From Chloroflexota bacterium (GTDB taxonomy: Bacteria; Chloroflexota; Dehalococcoidia; Lucifugimonadales; UBA3495): a stretch of 32,967 nt of DNA. The notes beneath the pieces were generated by a model, which was not told where the DNA came from, ran no database searches, and saw only the letters and a program-made list of their open reading frames with translations. The position numbers were made by a program, and so were the translations under genes. Each line of letters opens with the position of its first letter. The first letter of the stretch is position 1. Positions 20,467 through 28,437 of the stretch are shown here, piece by piece. The DNA lies in the NCBI GenBank assembly GCA_028875055.1, contig JAPPGG010000022.1, positions 1-32,967 on the forward strand, written 5' to 3'.

Positions 20467-21024
20467 CTACCAGAGTGTCCACTCAGATTCTAGGTTGACT
20501 CCTGAGGCGCAATGTCCCCCGGAGCATAACCGGAACCCGTAGGTGCCCTTCGCAGTCAAGTTCTTGCTGTTAACCACCACCCTTGTAATGTGGTTAACTC
20601 CACCCTTGCGATGCCATCCCTGGGGTATGAATGCGGAGTCTGGCCTAAACACCCCGTTCGGGATGCGGAACAGGAAATCGCCATCTTGATAATAGTAAAT
20701 GTTGGTAAACGGGTCGAAGACGTTACTCCCGTTGTCCCATATCATGTCGCTGCGGTGGTGGTTGATGGTATTGGCCGTTTCCGTACCCGTAGCCTCAGCC
20801 GAAACTCCGGGGGACTCGCGCGTTATCCAAGCGCTGGCACCCCAATAGTTTATGTTGTACCGCTGAGGCGCGGCGCCTGGTATCCCCGCAATGACGATCC
20901 TATCGATGTTTACCCGGGCGCTTCCAGCTTCCACCATTCCCACGGTCAAGCCGCAAACAAAAACAATGGCCACGGCACCGATAGCGGCCCAGATTTGGTT
21001 GGGCCATTTAATTAGCTCTCGCAT
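20467..21024 (-). CDS. Exported or membrane-anchored hypothetical protein
   Basis: From ATG 21024 this is 185 aa. The start is supported by AGGAAG at 21030-21035 on the minus strand; the open frame reaches to 21081 with a weaker start. Residues about 8-31 (IWAAIGAVAIVFVCGLTVGMVE) are a membrane anchor or signal. The rest is beta-rich and aromatic: VNIDRIVIAGIPGA, INYWGASAWITRES, NIYYYQDGDFLFRIPNG, VVVNSKNLTAKGTYGFRLCSGGHC, with two Cys near the end. No family is recognised. It lies just upstream of the SurA-N-like gene, which might act on it. Confidence 0.65.
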   Translation of the reverse strand: MRELIKWPNQIWAAIGAVAIVFVCGLTVGMVEAGSARVNIDRIVIAGIPGAAPQRYNINYWGASAWITRESPGVSAEATGTETANTINHHRSDMIWDNGSNVFDPFTNIYYYQDGDFLFRIPNGVFRPDSAFIPQGWHRKGGVNHITRVVVNSKNLTAKGTYGFRLCSGGHCASGVNLESEWTLW

Positions 21025-21088
21025 TGTGGCTTCCTGTTCCCTTGCGTCTTCGTGCGTGATCCGAGAATACGCCTCTTGCATCGCCCGG

Positions 21089-21352
21089 TCAATCTTCGAG
21101 GGACCTTCGACGAAAACGAGTTCTGATGATTTTGTGCCGCCTACTTTCTCGATATATCAGGGTCAAAATCGCCGCACCAAACTCGCGTGCTTGACCCGGC
21201 CCAACTTCCTCCCAGGCATTCAGCCAACAGCTGAGGCAAACGGCTCTCCCATCGTCAGCCATCTGGGTTTTCCTACCTGCGCACGGTGGACCGAGCCCGG
21301 TCCACTCGGTTGATGCTTTGCTCCCCTTTGGTCCGCAACTATCGCCATTCAA
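21089..21352 (-). CDS. Small hypothetical protein
   Basis: This frame of up to 87 aa may start at its first Met or at an internal Met at 21262. It has a plausible composition: Cys residues in GPPCAGRKTQ and CLSCW that could bind a metal, then LNAWEEVGPGQAREFGAAIL and TLIYRESRRHKIIRTRFRRR. It ends 64 bases before the start of the next minus-strand gene and could be the first gene of a short operon with it. No family recognised. Confidence 0.4.
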   Translation of the reverse strand: MNGDSCGPKGSKASTEWTGLGPPCAGRKTQMADDGRAVCLSCWLNAWEEVGPGQAREFGAAILTLIYRESRRHKIIRTRFRRRSLED

Positions 21353-21623
21353 CCACCAGAGCTGCCGAGTCGAAAGGTGTCAATCTGTTGCCGTCCAAAG
21401 ATTTTGTCCTATCAAATTTGGACCAAAAATATCTGGATGGCCAGATCAACACCCTTTGCGGCCCATTGAAGATACTGAACCACTACCGCTTCAGAAGTGG
21501 CCATTGCTGCCGGTCGATGTTCCGTTGGACATTGCACTATTGCTAGGTTGCTGGCGGAAGGGTAGCCACTTTACTGACACTTGGCCAATGACGGCGGCGG
21601 CTTCCGGCTGTTACGCTGGAATC
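21353..21623. other. Upstream region of the replication-relaxation-like gene
   Basis: About 270 bases lie between divergent genes. The downstream gene's frame stays open through most of it, but the encoded sequence (many Pro, Cys and Trp) is unlike the domain that begins at 21624. I therefore treat it as the promoter region for both directions, without definable boxes. Confidence 0.4.
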
Positions 21624-23336
21624 ATGGCCTTCTCACGAGAGCGCATCCTGGACGCCCTGGCCCGGCTGCCCTTCATCGACGCGGGGGAACTGGCACTGGT
21701 GTTGGGCGAACCGCTGGCGACGGTGCATCGCGCACTGGCCGTCCTGCTGAAAGACAGCCTGGCCCATCGGGTGAGCCACGGCACGGCCCACCTGCCTTCC
21801 AGCCACCGCTACCACCTCACGAAGAAGGGCATCACCGACGCTGCCGACGCCCTGGGCTACGACGCGCCCTCGGACTTCGTGCGGGCCTACCCGGTGTCCC
21901 GGCAATGGCTGGCGTTGCTCACCCGCCGCATGGACGCGGTTGCTTCCATCTATCGCCTGGCGGCAACGCTGTCCCCGGGCGTGGACGGACTGGAAACCCG
22001 GGTGGAGTTCCAGCGCCGGGGCCGGTTCGACGCGGTGATCACCCTCCACAATGGCCGCAGCTTCGGGGTGGTGCGCCAGGGATTGGCCCTGCGGCGCCGC
22101 TCCCTCTACGACCGGCTGCGTGCCATTGCCGAGTACCGCCACAACCGCCGACCCTCAATGGTACTGGTCCTGGTTCCCAGCCCCTGGGAACAGCGGCTCA
22201 CCGACGAGTTCTGCCTGAACGTGGAACTACGGGACTGCTACGTGGGCGTGGAGAACCGGGAGACCCTGGAAGGTTGGGAACGCCTGGACTGGATTTCCTC
22301 CAACTGGGTGGTGGGCCGGAGATACCGCACCCTGGAGCAGGTGGTCTCAGAGGCAGACGCCGTGACCCGGTTTCACCCGGAGGCGCCGGAGCGCAAGCGG
22401 GCCTCCCTGCCCGACCCGGAGTGGATGGTCAAGGCTGCACTGGCCTTCGGCCTCAGCCCGTCGGAAAAACGCGTTCTGGACCTGATCACCGACCATCCCA
22501 TGATCCCCCGGGAGCACCTGGCCCGCTGGCTGGGCGTCTCCGACGGGAGAGTCAGCCAGATGACCCGCAGCCTGGTGAATGATTGGAGGTTGGTGGAACA
22601 GCACGGCAAGCGGAACGACGTGCGCTACACCCTGTCCGACCGGGGAATCAGGTACATCACCCGCCGGGACAGGGCCCAACTGTCCACCACCATGGCAACC
22701 TGGAGCACCGAGCCTGCCGCCGACAATCACGGACAGACCCGTCCCCTGGGACACCGCATCCTCACCTGGCAGCGCCAGACCGGCCACGCCGACGGTATCA
22801 CCTGGTTCCTGTCCGAGCTGGCCGCTGAGGCCCGGGCCGAGGACGAAAGCGAACTGCAATGGTCCATCCCCACCGCCCGTTCCGACCGGACCTTCAACCG
22901 GGGCGAGGACGCCATCGCTCCCGACGCCGTGGGACACCTGCTTGTCAACGCCCTGCACGTGCCCTTCTACCTCGAGCACGAGCTGCGCGCCCGCCACCCC
23001 AGGGGAGTGGCTGCCCGGCTGCGCCCCTACATCCGCTACTACCGCTCCGACGCGCCCCGGGATGACCAGCCGCCCTTTCCGACCACGCTGTTCGTGGTGG
23101 ACACCGAGGAGGTGGCCGAGACCTACGCCAGCACGGCGTCCCGGATGACCGCCATGAAGCTGCCCATCCTGGTGTCCAGTAGGGAGCTTCTGTCCTATAG
23201 GGGGCTGCTGGGCCGGTCCTGGCGTACCCTGTGGGATGCTGAGCGTGCGCCGCTGGCGCTGCGGGAACTGGGAGAATACGAGTGGGACAAACTGCGCCGC
23301 CGGATGCGCCGGCAGGAGACACGTTATTCATGCTGA
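21624..23336 (+). CDS. Replication-relaxation-like protein with two winged-helix/nuclease-like units
   Basis: From ATG 21624 this is 570 aa; the frame is open further upstream (another ATG at 21588). Unit 1 is a winged helix (RERILDALARLPFIDAGELAL ... YHLTKKGI, about 4-75) followed by a restriction-like fold segment (RRGRFDAVITLHNGRSFGVV). Unit 2 is a second winged helix (SPSEKRVLDLITDHPMIPRE ... YTLSDRGIRYITRRD, about 275-350) followed by IAPDAVGHLLVNALHVPFYL, then EHELRARH and RLRPYIRYYRS, the pattern of replication-relaxation (PF13814-like) proteins. These occur on actinobacterial and Chloroflexota mobile elements and are thought to act in element replication or maintenance. The catalytic Lys of a typical nuclease is not evident in either unit. 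It is the only replication-related candidate in the element. Confidence 0.65.
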   Translation: MAFSRERILDALARLPFIDAGELALVLGEPLATVHRALAVLLKDSLAHRVSHGTAHLPSSHRYHLTKKGITDAADALGYDAPSDFVRAYPVSRQWLALLTRRMDAVASIYRLAATLSPGVDGLETRVEFQRRGRFDAVITLHNGRSFGVVRQGLALRRRSLYDRLRAIAEYRHNRRPSMVLVLVPSPWEQRLTDEFCLNVELRDCYVGVENRETLEGWERLDWISSNWVVGRRYRTLEQVVSEADAVTRFHPEAPERKRASLPDPEWMVKAALAFGLSPSEKRVLDLITDHPMIPREHLARWLGVSDGRVSQMTRSLVNDWRLVEQHGKRNDVRYTLSDRGIRYITRRDRAQLSTTMATWSTEPAADNHGQTRPLGHRILTWQRQTGHADGITWFLSELAAEARAEDESELQWSIPTARSDRTFNRGEDAIAPDAVGHLLVNALHVPFYLEHELRARHPRGVAARLRPYIRYYRSDAPRDDQPPFPTTLFVVDTEEVAETYASTASRMTAMKLPILVSSRELLSYRGLLGRSWRTLWDAERAPLALRELGEYEWDKLRRRMRRQETRYSC

Positions 23337-23570
23337 CACGGCATTATCTACCCGCTCTGTTGTCCGGGGGCGCAAACTGTCACCAACAGGCCGATTTAGG
23401 GGTTGGGTGGGAGGCCGCGATGTGTCAATGTCCCCTGGTTCCAAGTACGAAACGGGCTGCAATTCCCCTTGACCAATCAAAAATTGCATTCTTGCAAGTG
23501 TGAGAAACGGCGCTAAAACAACGAGGGTGATTTTGGCAAAAGTGCAATCGCCTGACGCATCGCCATTGAC
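23337..23570. other. Intergenic region, nothing recognised
   Basis: About 235 bases between two plus-strand genes. Short frames here overlap the end of the upstream gene. It likely holds the promoter of the small HTH/membrane gene. Confidence 0.35.
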
Positions 23571-23577
23571 GAGGTGA
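23571..23577 (+). promoter_or_regulatory. Ribosome-binding site that decides the start at 23583
   Basis: GAGGTGA ends five bases before ATG 23583. The upstream in-frame GTG at 23574 lies inside this site, so ATG 23583 is the better start. Confidence 0.7.
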
Positions 23578-23582
23578 TTTAC

Positions 23583-24038
23583 ATGTCAGATAAGGTCAAA
23601 GACGACGTCCACTGGGTGGACAAGGGGGAGGCGGCGCGGGAGTTGGAGGTATCGCTATCGACCCTGGACCGGATGATCCGCAAGGGTGAGGTGGAGGTGG
23701 GGCGGGAGGGCCGGCGGGTGTACGTGAAGCTGCCGGGACCCCGCTACCCCAGCGACCGGGAGTTGCTGCGGCAGTCCCGGGCCAGGGTTGAGCGGCTGGA
23801 GCGCACGGTGGGGGACCTGACCGAGAAAGCGGACCGGTTGGAGCAGGAGAGGGACCGGGCCAGGGCGGAGACGGACACCGCCATAGACGAGTACCGCAAG
23901 CTGGAAGAAGTGTTGCTGCGGGAGCAGGACGGCCACCAAAGGGCCAGACGCTGGGCCGCCCGGCTGGGCATCGCCGTCGCCGTGCTGGTGTTCCTGCTGG
24001 CCGTCACCGTCCTGGTGGCCTGGTGGCTGATCACCTAG
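23583..24038 (+). CDS. HTH-coiled coil-tail anchor protein
   Basis: This is a 151-aa protein. Residues about 10-50 form a MerR/excisionase-like helix-turn-helix (WVDKGEAARELEVSLSTLDR, MIRKGEVEVG, RRVYVKL). Residues about 60-118 are a charged coiled coil (RARVERLERTVGDLTEKADR, LEQERDRARAETDTAIDEYR). The C-terminus is one membrane helix (IAVAVLVFLLAVTVLVAWWL) ending in IT, a tail-anchored topology. Thus a DNA-binding head would be held at the membrane by a rod. Such proteins are known on actinobacterial and Chloroflexota elements; the role may be to tether the element's DNA or to regulate its genes. It lies 246 bases downstream of the replication-relaxation-like gene. Function inferred. Confidence 0.75.
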   Translation: MSDKVKDDVHWVDKGEAARELEVSLSTLDRMIRKGEVEVGREGRRVYVKLPGPRYPSDRELLRQSRARVERLERTVGDLTEKADRLEQERDRARAETDTAIDEYRKLEEVLLREQDGHQRARRWAARLGIAVAVLVFLLAVTVLVAWWLIT

Positions 24039-24126
24039 CGGTGCGGGTTCGTGTAAGGGCTTGGAACGCCGCGCTGACTGACGGGGCGCAATTAACGGTA
24101 ACCCTGGTATGAAGTCCGCGGGAGAT

Positions 24127-26706
24127 TTACAGACGCGGGTCAACCGGCTCGCTTTCCAGTGCCAGCACCGCGAAGGCGCACTCGTGGACTCGAAACAACG
24201 GCTCACGGTCAACGAAACGCTGCAGCCCCTCCAGGCCCAGCGCGAATTCCCGCAGCGCCAGCGACCGCTTGGTGGACAGTCCGCGCCCGCGCAGGCGTTC
24301 CAGGTTGCCGGGCAGGGTGTATTCGGGGCCGTAGATGATGCGCAGGTACTCTCCACCCCGGCACTTCATCCCCGGCTGCACCAGGCCGCACCTGCCGGCG
24401 GCTACGAAGTCGACCGGTTTCACCACCATTCCCTCGCCTCCTGTAGCGGTCAGCTCCTGCCACCAGCGAACGGCGTCCTCCTCCTCTTCGGGCGAGGCGA
24501 GGTCCACTACCCGGTGGCCCGTTGCCCGGAACAGTCCGGGATCGGCCAGTCGCAGGCGGTCCGCCATAGCCAGATGCCAGAGGTGGTCCTTGCCAGAATG
24601 GACGGCTCCCTCGCTGGCCAGCAGATGGAAGGGCGCGAGCCTGATGTCATCCAGGGAGGTCACTGGCCAGCAATACCTAGTGTAGGCGTCACGATAGAGT
24701 TCAGCCAGGCGAAGGCGCTCGTCGACCAACGCCAGGGTATCGCCGGTATCCACTCCACGCTCCGACGCTTCCCTCAACAGAGCTTGCCCCGCCGACAGCC
24801 CGGCACTCGCCGACGCCCCCACCGGCGCGTATTGCTCCAACACTAATTCCTGGGCCTTCATTGACCACGGCATCAGCTCACAGTCCAGCAGCGCCCAGTC
24901 GGTCTCCAAGTCCTCCCAAAGGCCGGATTCGCCGAAGGCTGCACGGACCCGTTCCAGAAACTGCGCCTCGATATTAATGTCCTCAAAGAACCTCCGCCCC
25001 GTCCGGGTGTAGCACGTTCCTGCGCTCTCGCTGGTGATGCCGAACCTTCGCTGGATGGCGTCGGCGCTGCGGCCCACCACGACCACGGCCCGTGACCCCA
25101 TGTGCTTTTCCTCGCAGACGACGCTGGAGACGCCATTGTTGCGGTAGTATGAGAAAACCTCGGCGGGGTGTTCCAGGAGGCCGGGAAGCCTGCTGGTTTC
25201 GCACGGGGAGATGGTGGGGGGCAGGTACACCAACCACCGGGGATCCAGGGCGAACCGGCTCATCACCTCCAGGGCAGCCGCAGCCTGTTCTTCCCTGACG
25301 GTGACGTTGCCCCGGAGCCGGGTCGACACCACCCGTTTTCCCATCACGTCGTCGATGTGCAGCAGATTCGATTGACGGTCATTGGTTGCAACAGTTCTGG
25401 GCTCTTCCTGCGGGCCGCCAACCAGGGGGCGCACCGCCTCGTAGTAGACCTGCGCCGCCGGAACCGACACCAGCTCGTTTTCGGGATAGCGGAGCGCGGT
25501 CAGACTTCCTCCGAAGACGCAGCCGGTATCGACGTTGATGGTCCGGTTCAACCACACGGGCTCCGCCACCGGCGTGTGCCCGTAGACCACCGTGGCCTTG
25601 CCGCGATAGCCGGCGGCCCAGTCGGCGCGCACGGGCAGGCCCCATTCGTCCGTCTCTCCGGTGGTTTCGCCGTACAGGCAGAAGTCCCTGACCCGCGCGG
25701 AGGCCCTCCCCTGGTACTCCTCCTTCATCCCGGCGTGGGCCACCACCAGGTTGCCGCCGTCCAGCACGTAATGGCTGATCAGGCCATCCATGAACTGCGT
25801 GGCCTGCTGTTGGAATTGCGGCGTTTCCAGTTCCAGTTGCTCCAGAGACTCCGCCAGTCCGTGGGAGACCTGGACGTTCCGACCCTTCAGCTTGCGGACC
25901 AGCTTGGACTCGTGGTTGCCGGCGACGCACAGCGCCGTACCATCCGTTACCATCGACATCACCAGCTTCAGCACGTTGGCCACGCCGGGGCCACGGTCCA
26001 CCAGGTCGCCGACGAAGACGGCCCTGCGTCCCTGGGGGTGGAACACCGAAAAGCCATCTTCTGCGCCGTGCTCGGCAGGCGGTTGCGTGACCTGGTATCC
26101 CAATCGCTCCAGCAGCAGGACCAGTTCATCGAAACAGCCGTGCACGTCTCCGATGATGTCGAAGGGACCCGTCTCATGCTGGCGATTGGTCCACGACGGC
26201 ACCCGCTGGATGCTGGCCGCCGCCACATCCTCGGGAGTATCGAGCACGTAGACGTAGCGGAAACCCTCGCGTTTCAGTCCCCGGATGGACCGGCGCAGCT
26301 GCTGCGCCTGCTGGCGGACGACGTGGGAGCCGAAGTTCCGGTCGTCCCGTTCCCGGTTGCGGGCAAGACAAAGGGACTCGGGCATGTTCAACACGATGGC
26401 CGCGGGCAGGCAGTCATGTTCCCGGGCCAGTTCAACCAGCGACCTGCGAGCCTGGGGCTGCACACTGGTGGCGTCAATGACGGTGAGGCGCCCGGCACGC
26501 AGGCGGGTGGATGTGATGTAATTCAGGAGGGCGAAGGCTTCCGGCGTGGCCGCCTGGTCGTTGGGATCGTCGGCCACCATGGCCCGGCAGGCGTCGGAGG
26601 ACACCACCTCGGTAGGCTTGAAATGCCGGGCGGCAAATGTGGACTTTCCCGAGCCGGACGGTCCAACCAGCGCGACCAGGCACAGTTCGGGGATTTCCAG
26701 TTTCAT
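24127..26706 (-). CDS. pnkp: Pnkp: RNA repair polynucleotide kinase, phosphatase and ligase
   Basis: This 859-aa protein starts at ATG 26706, which overlaps the hen1 stop by four bases (ATGA); the 44 codons open upstream lie within hen1. It has the three bacterial Pnkp domains. The kinase domain has P-loop GPSGSGKST at 15-23. The metallophosphatase domain has GDVHG 186-190, GDLVDRG 233-239, GNHE 263-266, AHAG 323-326 and GHTP 376-379. The ligase domain has the nucleotidyl-Lys motif KHMG with Lys534, and later EGMVVKP and QPGMKCRG. The enzyme trims the 2',3'-cyclic phosphate, phosphorylates the 5' end and, with Hen1, seals cut RNA such as tRNA broken by ribotoxins. All motifs look intact. Confidence 0.97.
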   Translation of the reverse strand: MKLEIPELCLVALVGPSGSGKSTFAARHFKPTEVVSSDACRAMVADDPNDQAATPEAFALLNYITSTRLRAGRLTVIDATSVQPQARRSLVELAREHDCLPAAIVLNMPESLCLARNRERDDRNFGSHVVRQQAQQLRRSIRGLKREGFRYVYVLDTPEDVAAASIQRVPSWTNRQHETGPFDIIGDVHGCFDELVLLLERLGYQVTQPPAEHGAEDGFSVFHPQGRRAVFVGDLVDRGPGVANVLKLVMSMVTDGTALCVAGNHESKLVRKLKGRNVQVSHGLAESLEQLELETPQFQQQATQFMDGLISHYVLDGGNLVVAHAGMKEEYQGRASARVRDFCLYGETTGETDEWGLPVRADWAAGYRGKATVVYGHTPVAEPVWLNRTINVDTGCVFGGSLTALRYPENELVSVPAAQVYYEAVRPLVGGPQEEPRTVATNDRQSNLLHIDDVMGKRVVSTRLRGNVTVREEQAAAALEVMSRFALDPRWLVYLPPTISPCETSRLPGLLEHPAEVFSYYRNNGVSSVVCEEKHMGSRAVVVVGRSADAIQRRFGITSESAGTCYTRTGRRFFEDINIEAQFLERVRAAFGESGLWEDLETDWALLDCELMPWSMKAQELVLEQYAPVGASASAGLSAGQALLREASERGVDTGDTLALVDERLRLAELYRDAYTRYCWPVTSLDDIRLAPFHLLASEGAVHSGKDHLWHLAMADRLRLADPGLFRATGHRVVDLASPEEEEDAVRWWQELTATGGEGMVVKPVDFVAAGRCGLVQPGMKCRGGEYLRIIYGPEYTLPGNLERLRGRGLSTKRSLALREFALGLEGLQRFVDREPLFRVHECAFAVLALESEPVDPRL

Positions 26707-28103
26707 TGTGTGAAGACCCCCATCTGGGTCGGCGCGCCGTATTCGGGATGTTCGGAGCCGATGCCGTGAAAACGAACGTCGTAAGCCCGGCGGTCGGCAA
26801 CCGCCTGGGCCCAATCCTGGAATTGCTCCCTTGTCCACTCGAAGCGGTGATCCCGGTGCCTGAACTCGCCGGGCGGCAGGTTTTCGAACAGGCAGTTGTA
26901 CTCGGAGTTGGGCGTGGTGATGACCACGGCGCCGGGTTGCGCCGCTCCAAAAACAGTGGATTCGAACGCTTCCAGCCGGTCCGGGTCGATGTGCTCGATT
27001 ACCTCCATTGCCACGGCGGCGTCGAATCCGGCCAAACGTTGATCCTGGTAGGTGAGGGACCCCTGGAGCAGCGCGATCCTTTCTCGCTGGGCGGCGGGCA
27101 GGTTGTCCAGACGCAGGCGGGCGTGGGCAGTCTCCAGGGCGCGGTGGGAAACGTCCACGCCGGTGATGGCGCGAAAGGCGGGTTCCTTGAGCAGCTCTCG
27201 CAACAGGTTCCCCTCGCCGCAGCCCAGGTCCAGCACGCGCGTCGCGCCCACCTCCCGCAGGGCGGTGAGCACCGCCTGCATCCGCTGCTCCCCCAACCGT
27301 AGCGGGGTTTCGAGACGCTCCTCATCGTGTTGCCCCCGCTCGGCGGCGACGTCGGGGGCGACCTGGCCGTCATCCGACAGCCGGTCCAACGCCTGTAGCA
27401 CCAGGCTGCGCTGCCGCTTCAGATATCGAGTGGAGATCAACGCCTGATGGGGATGATCGCTCAGCCAGCCCGCGCCGAACCGCAGCAGCTTGTCCACCTC
27501 GTCGTCGCCCACCCAGTAGTGCTTGGCGTCATCCAGCACGGGAAGCAGGACGTAGAGGTGGGCCAGCAGGTCCCGCAGCCTCACCACTCCCTTGAGTCCC
27601 ACACCAAAGCAGGGACTGGCTCCCCACTCGGGGAAGCCCGCATCCAGCGGGTGCTCTCGGATTTCAACGGAGTAGCCCAACGGCTCGAACAACTTGTCAA
27701 TGAGTTCCGGTCCCTCCCGGGACGGCAGGGTGGGCAGTTGGGCTTCCAATGGGATTGGCTGTTGCGCCAGCTCGGGCCGTTCCCTGCTGTTGCCGGCCAG
27801 TGCGCTGTTGAACACCGAAGCAATCGCCACGCTGAGGTGCGACGAAGCTACGTAGGGACGGTCGTTCACGTACTGCTGGAGCCAGCCCGCCGAGTTGTAC
27901 GCGCCGGTCTTAGGACGCACCAGGCCCACCGGGTCGATCTCCAGCAGGAGGGCGGCGGTGCAGCGGTCCACGTCAGCCACCGGATAGAAGACGTCCGCCC
28001 TTCCGAAGGGAAGCGGGAACGACTGGAATCGCCCGGGGTTCTTGTGCAGCAGGTATCCCAGGTCCGTGGCGGGGCGATATGTGGTGGAGATGGTGAGCAG
28101 CAT
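26703..28103 (-). CDS. hen1: Hen1: 3'-terminal RNA ribose 2'-O-methyltransferase, partner of Pnkp
   Basis: From ATG 28103 (MLLTISTTYRPATDLGYLLHKNP) this is 466 aa, matching the family's start; an ATG 15 codons upstream is less likely. The N-terminal half is the bacterial Hen1 domain that contacts and activates Pnkp ligase. The C-terminal half is the methyltransferase: VLDLGCGEGNLL at about 290-301 binds SAM, EVIEHI holds the metal ligands Glu367, Glu370 and His371, and HRDHRFEW (416-423) supplies the fourth, His419. It marks the repaired end with a 2'-O-methyl group before sealing, which prevents a second cut at the same site. The gene overlaps pnkp by four bases. No separate RNA-cutting toxin lies within this operon. 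Confidence 0.96.
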   Translation of the reverse strand: MLLTISTTYRPATDLGYLLHKNPGRFQSFPLPFGRADVFYPVADVDRCTAALLLEIDPVGLVRPKTGAYNSAGWLQQYVNDRPYVASSHLSVAIASVFNSALAGNSRERPELAQQPIPLEAQLPTLPSREGPELIDKLFEPLGYSVEIREHPLDAGFPEWGASPCFGVGLKGVVRLRDLLAHLYVLLPVLDDAKHYWVGDDEVDKLLRFGAGWLSDHPHQALISTRYLKRQRSLVLQALDRLSDDGQVAPDVAAERGQHDEERLETPLRLGEQRMQAVLTALREVGATRVLDLGCGEGNLLRELLKEPAFRAITGVDVSHRALETAHARLRLDNLPAAQRERIALLQGSLTYQDQRLAGFDAAVAMEVIEHIDPDRLEAFESTVFGAAQPGAVVITTPNSEYNCLFENLPPGEFRHRDHRFEWTREQFQDWAQAVADRRAYDVRFHGIGSEHPEYGAPTQMGVFTQ

Positions 28104-28359
28104 ACTCACAATGGTACGACACCCCCGACCGGCGGACAAGGCTAGCAACCAGTTACGCGTAAGGGAGATGGAGGTGGGGAAAAGGCCGACGCTCTTCGTA
28201 ATGATGCTCCCTCCAATCTACCGGCGAGCAATTTGGGAAATCCGGCGTGGAAAATGACAGTTGGGGGTTGCGCCCTGGGTATCCGATTCGATACCATAAG
28301 TGGCACACGGAAGCCGCACAGCAGCAAACCGGAATGCCTAGACCACCGGAGCCGTGATC
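28104..28359. other. Divergent intergenic region between hen1 and the broken antitoxin gene
   Basis: About 255 bases. A toxin gene would be expected directly upstream of this antitoxin type, but no frame here resembles one. A possible plus-strand promoter is TTGCGC followed 17 bases later by ATACCAT; this is a weak call. Confidence 0.35.
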
Positions 28360-28433
28360 ATGCCCGACGCCCGGCACCCCGGCAAAGATGAAATGGCCGC
28401 AGCCCTGAATCAGGCTCTGGCCGAAGGCGACAC

Positions 28434-28437
28434 CTAC
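28434..28437 (+). repeat. Target-site duplication (left copy, CTAC) of the IS5-family element
   Basis: CTAC here is repeated at 29633-29636 on the far side of the IS. Four-base duplications are usual for the IS5 subgroup. Confidence 0.75.

Noticed and set aside
26707-26838. Upstream start of Pnkp at 26838
   Set aside because: The extra 44 residues lie fully within hen1 and are unlike the family. ATG 26706 gives the classic ATGA overlap and the normal kinase N-terminus.
28104-28359. A HigB/RelE-type toxin upstream of the broken antitoxin
   Set aside because: I translated the plus-strand frames before 28360; the frame ending next to the antitoxin start shows no toxin-like residues and is interrupted by stops near 28190.
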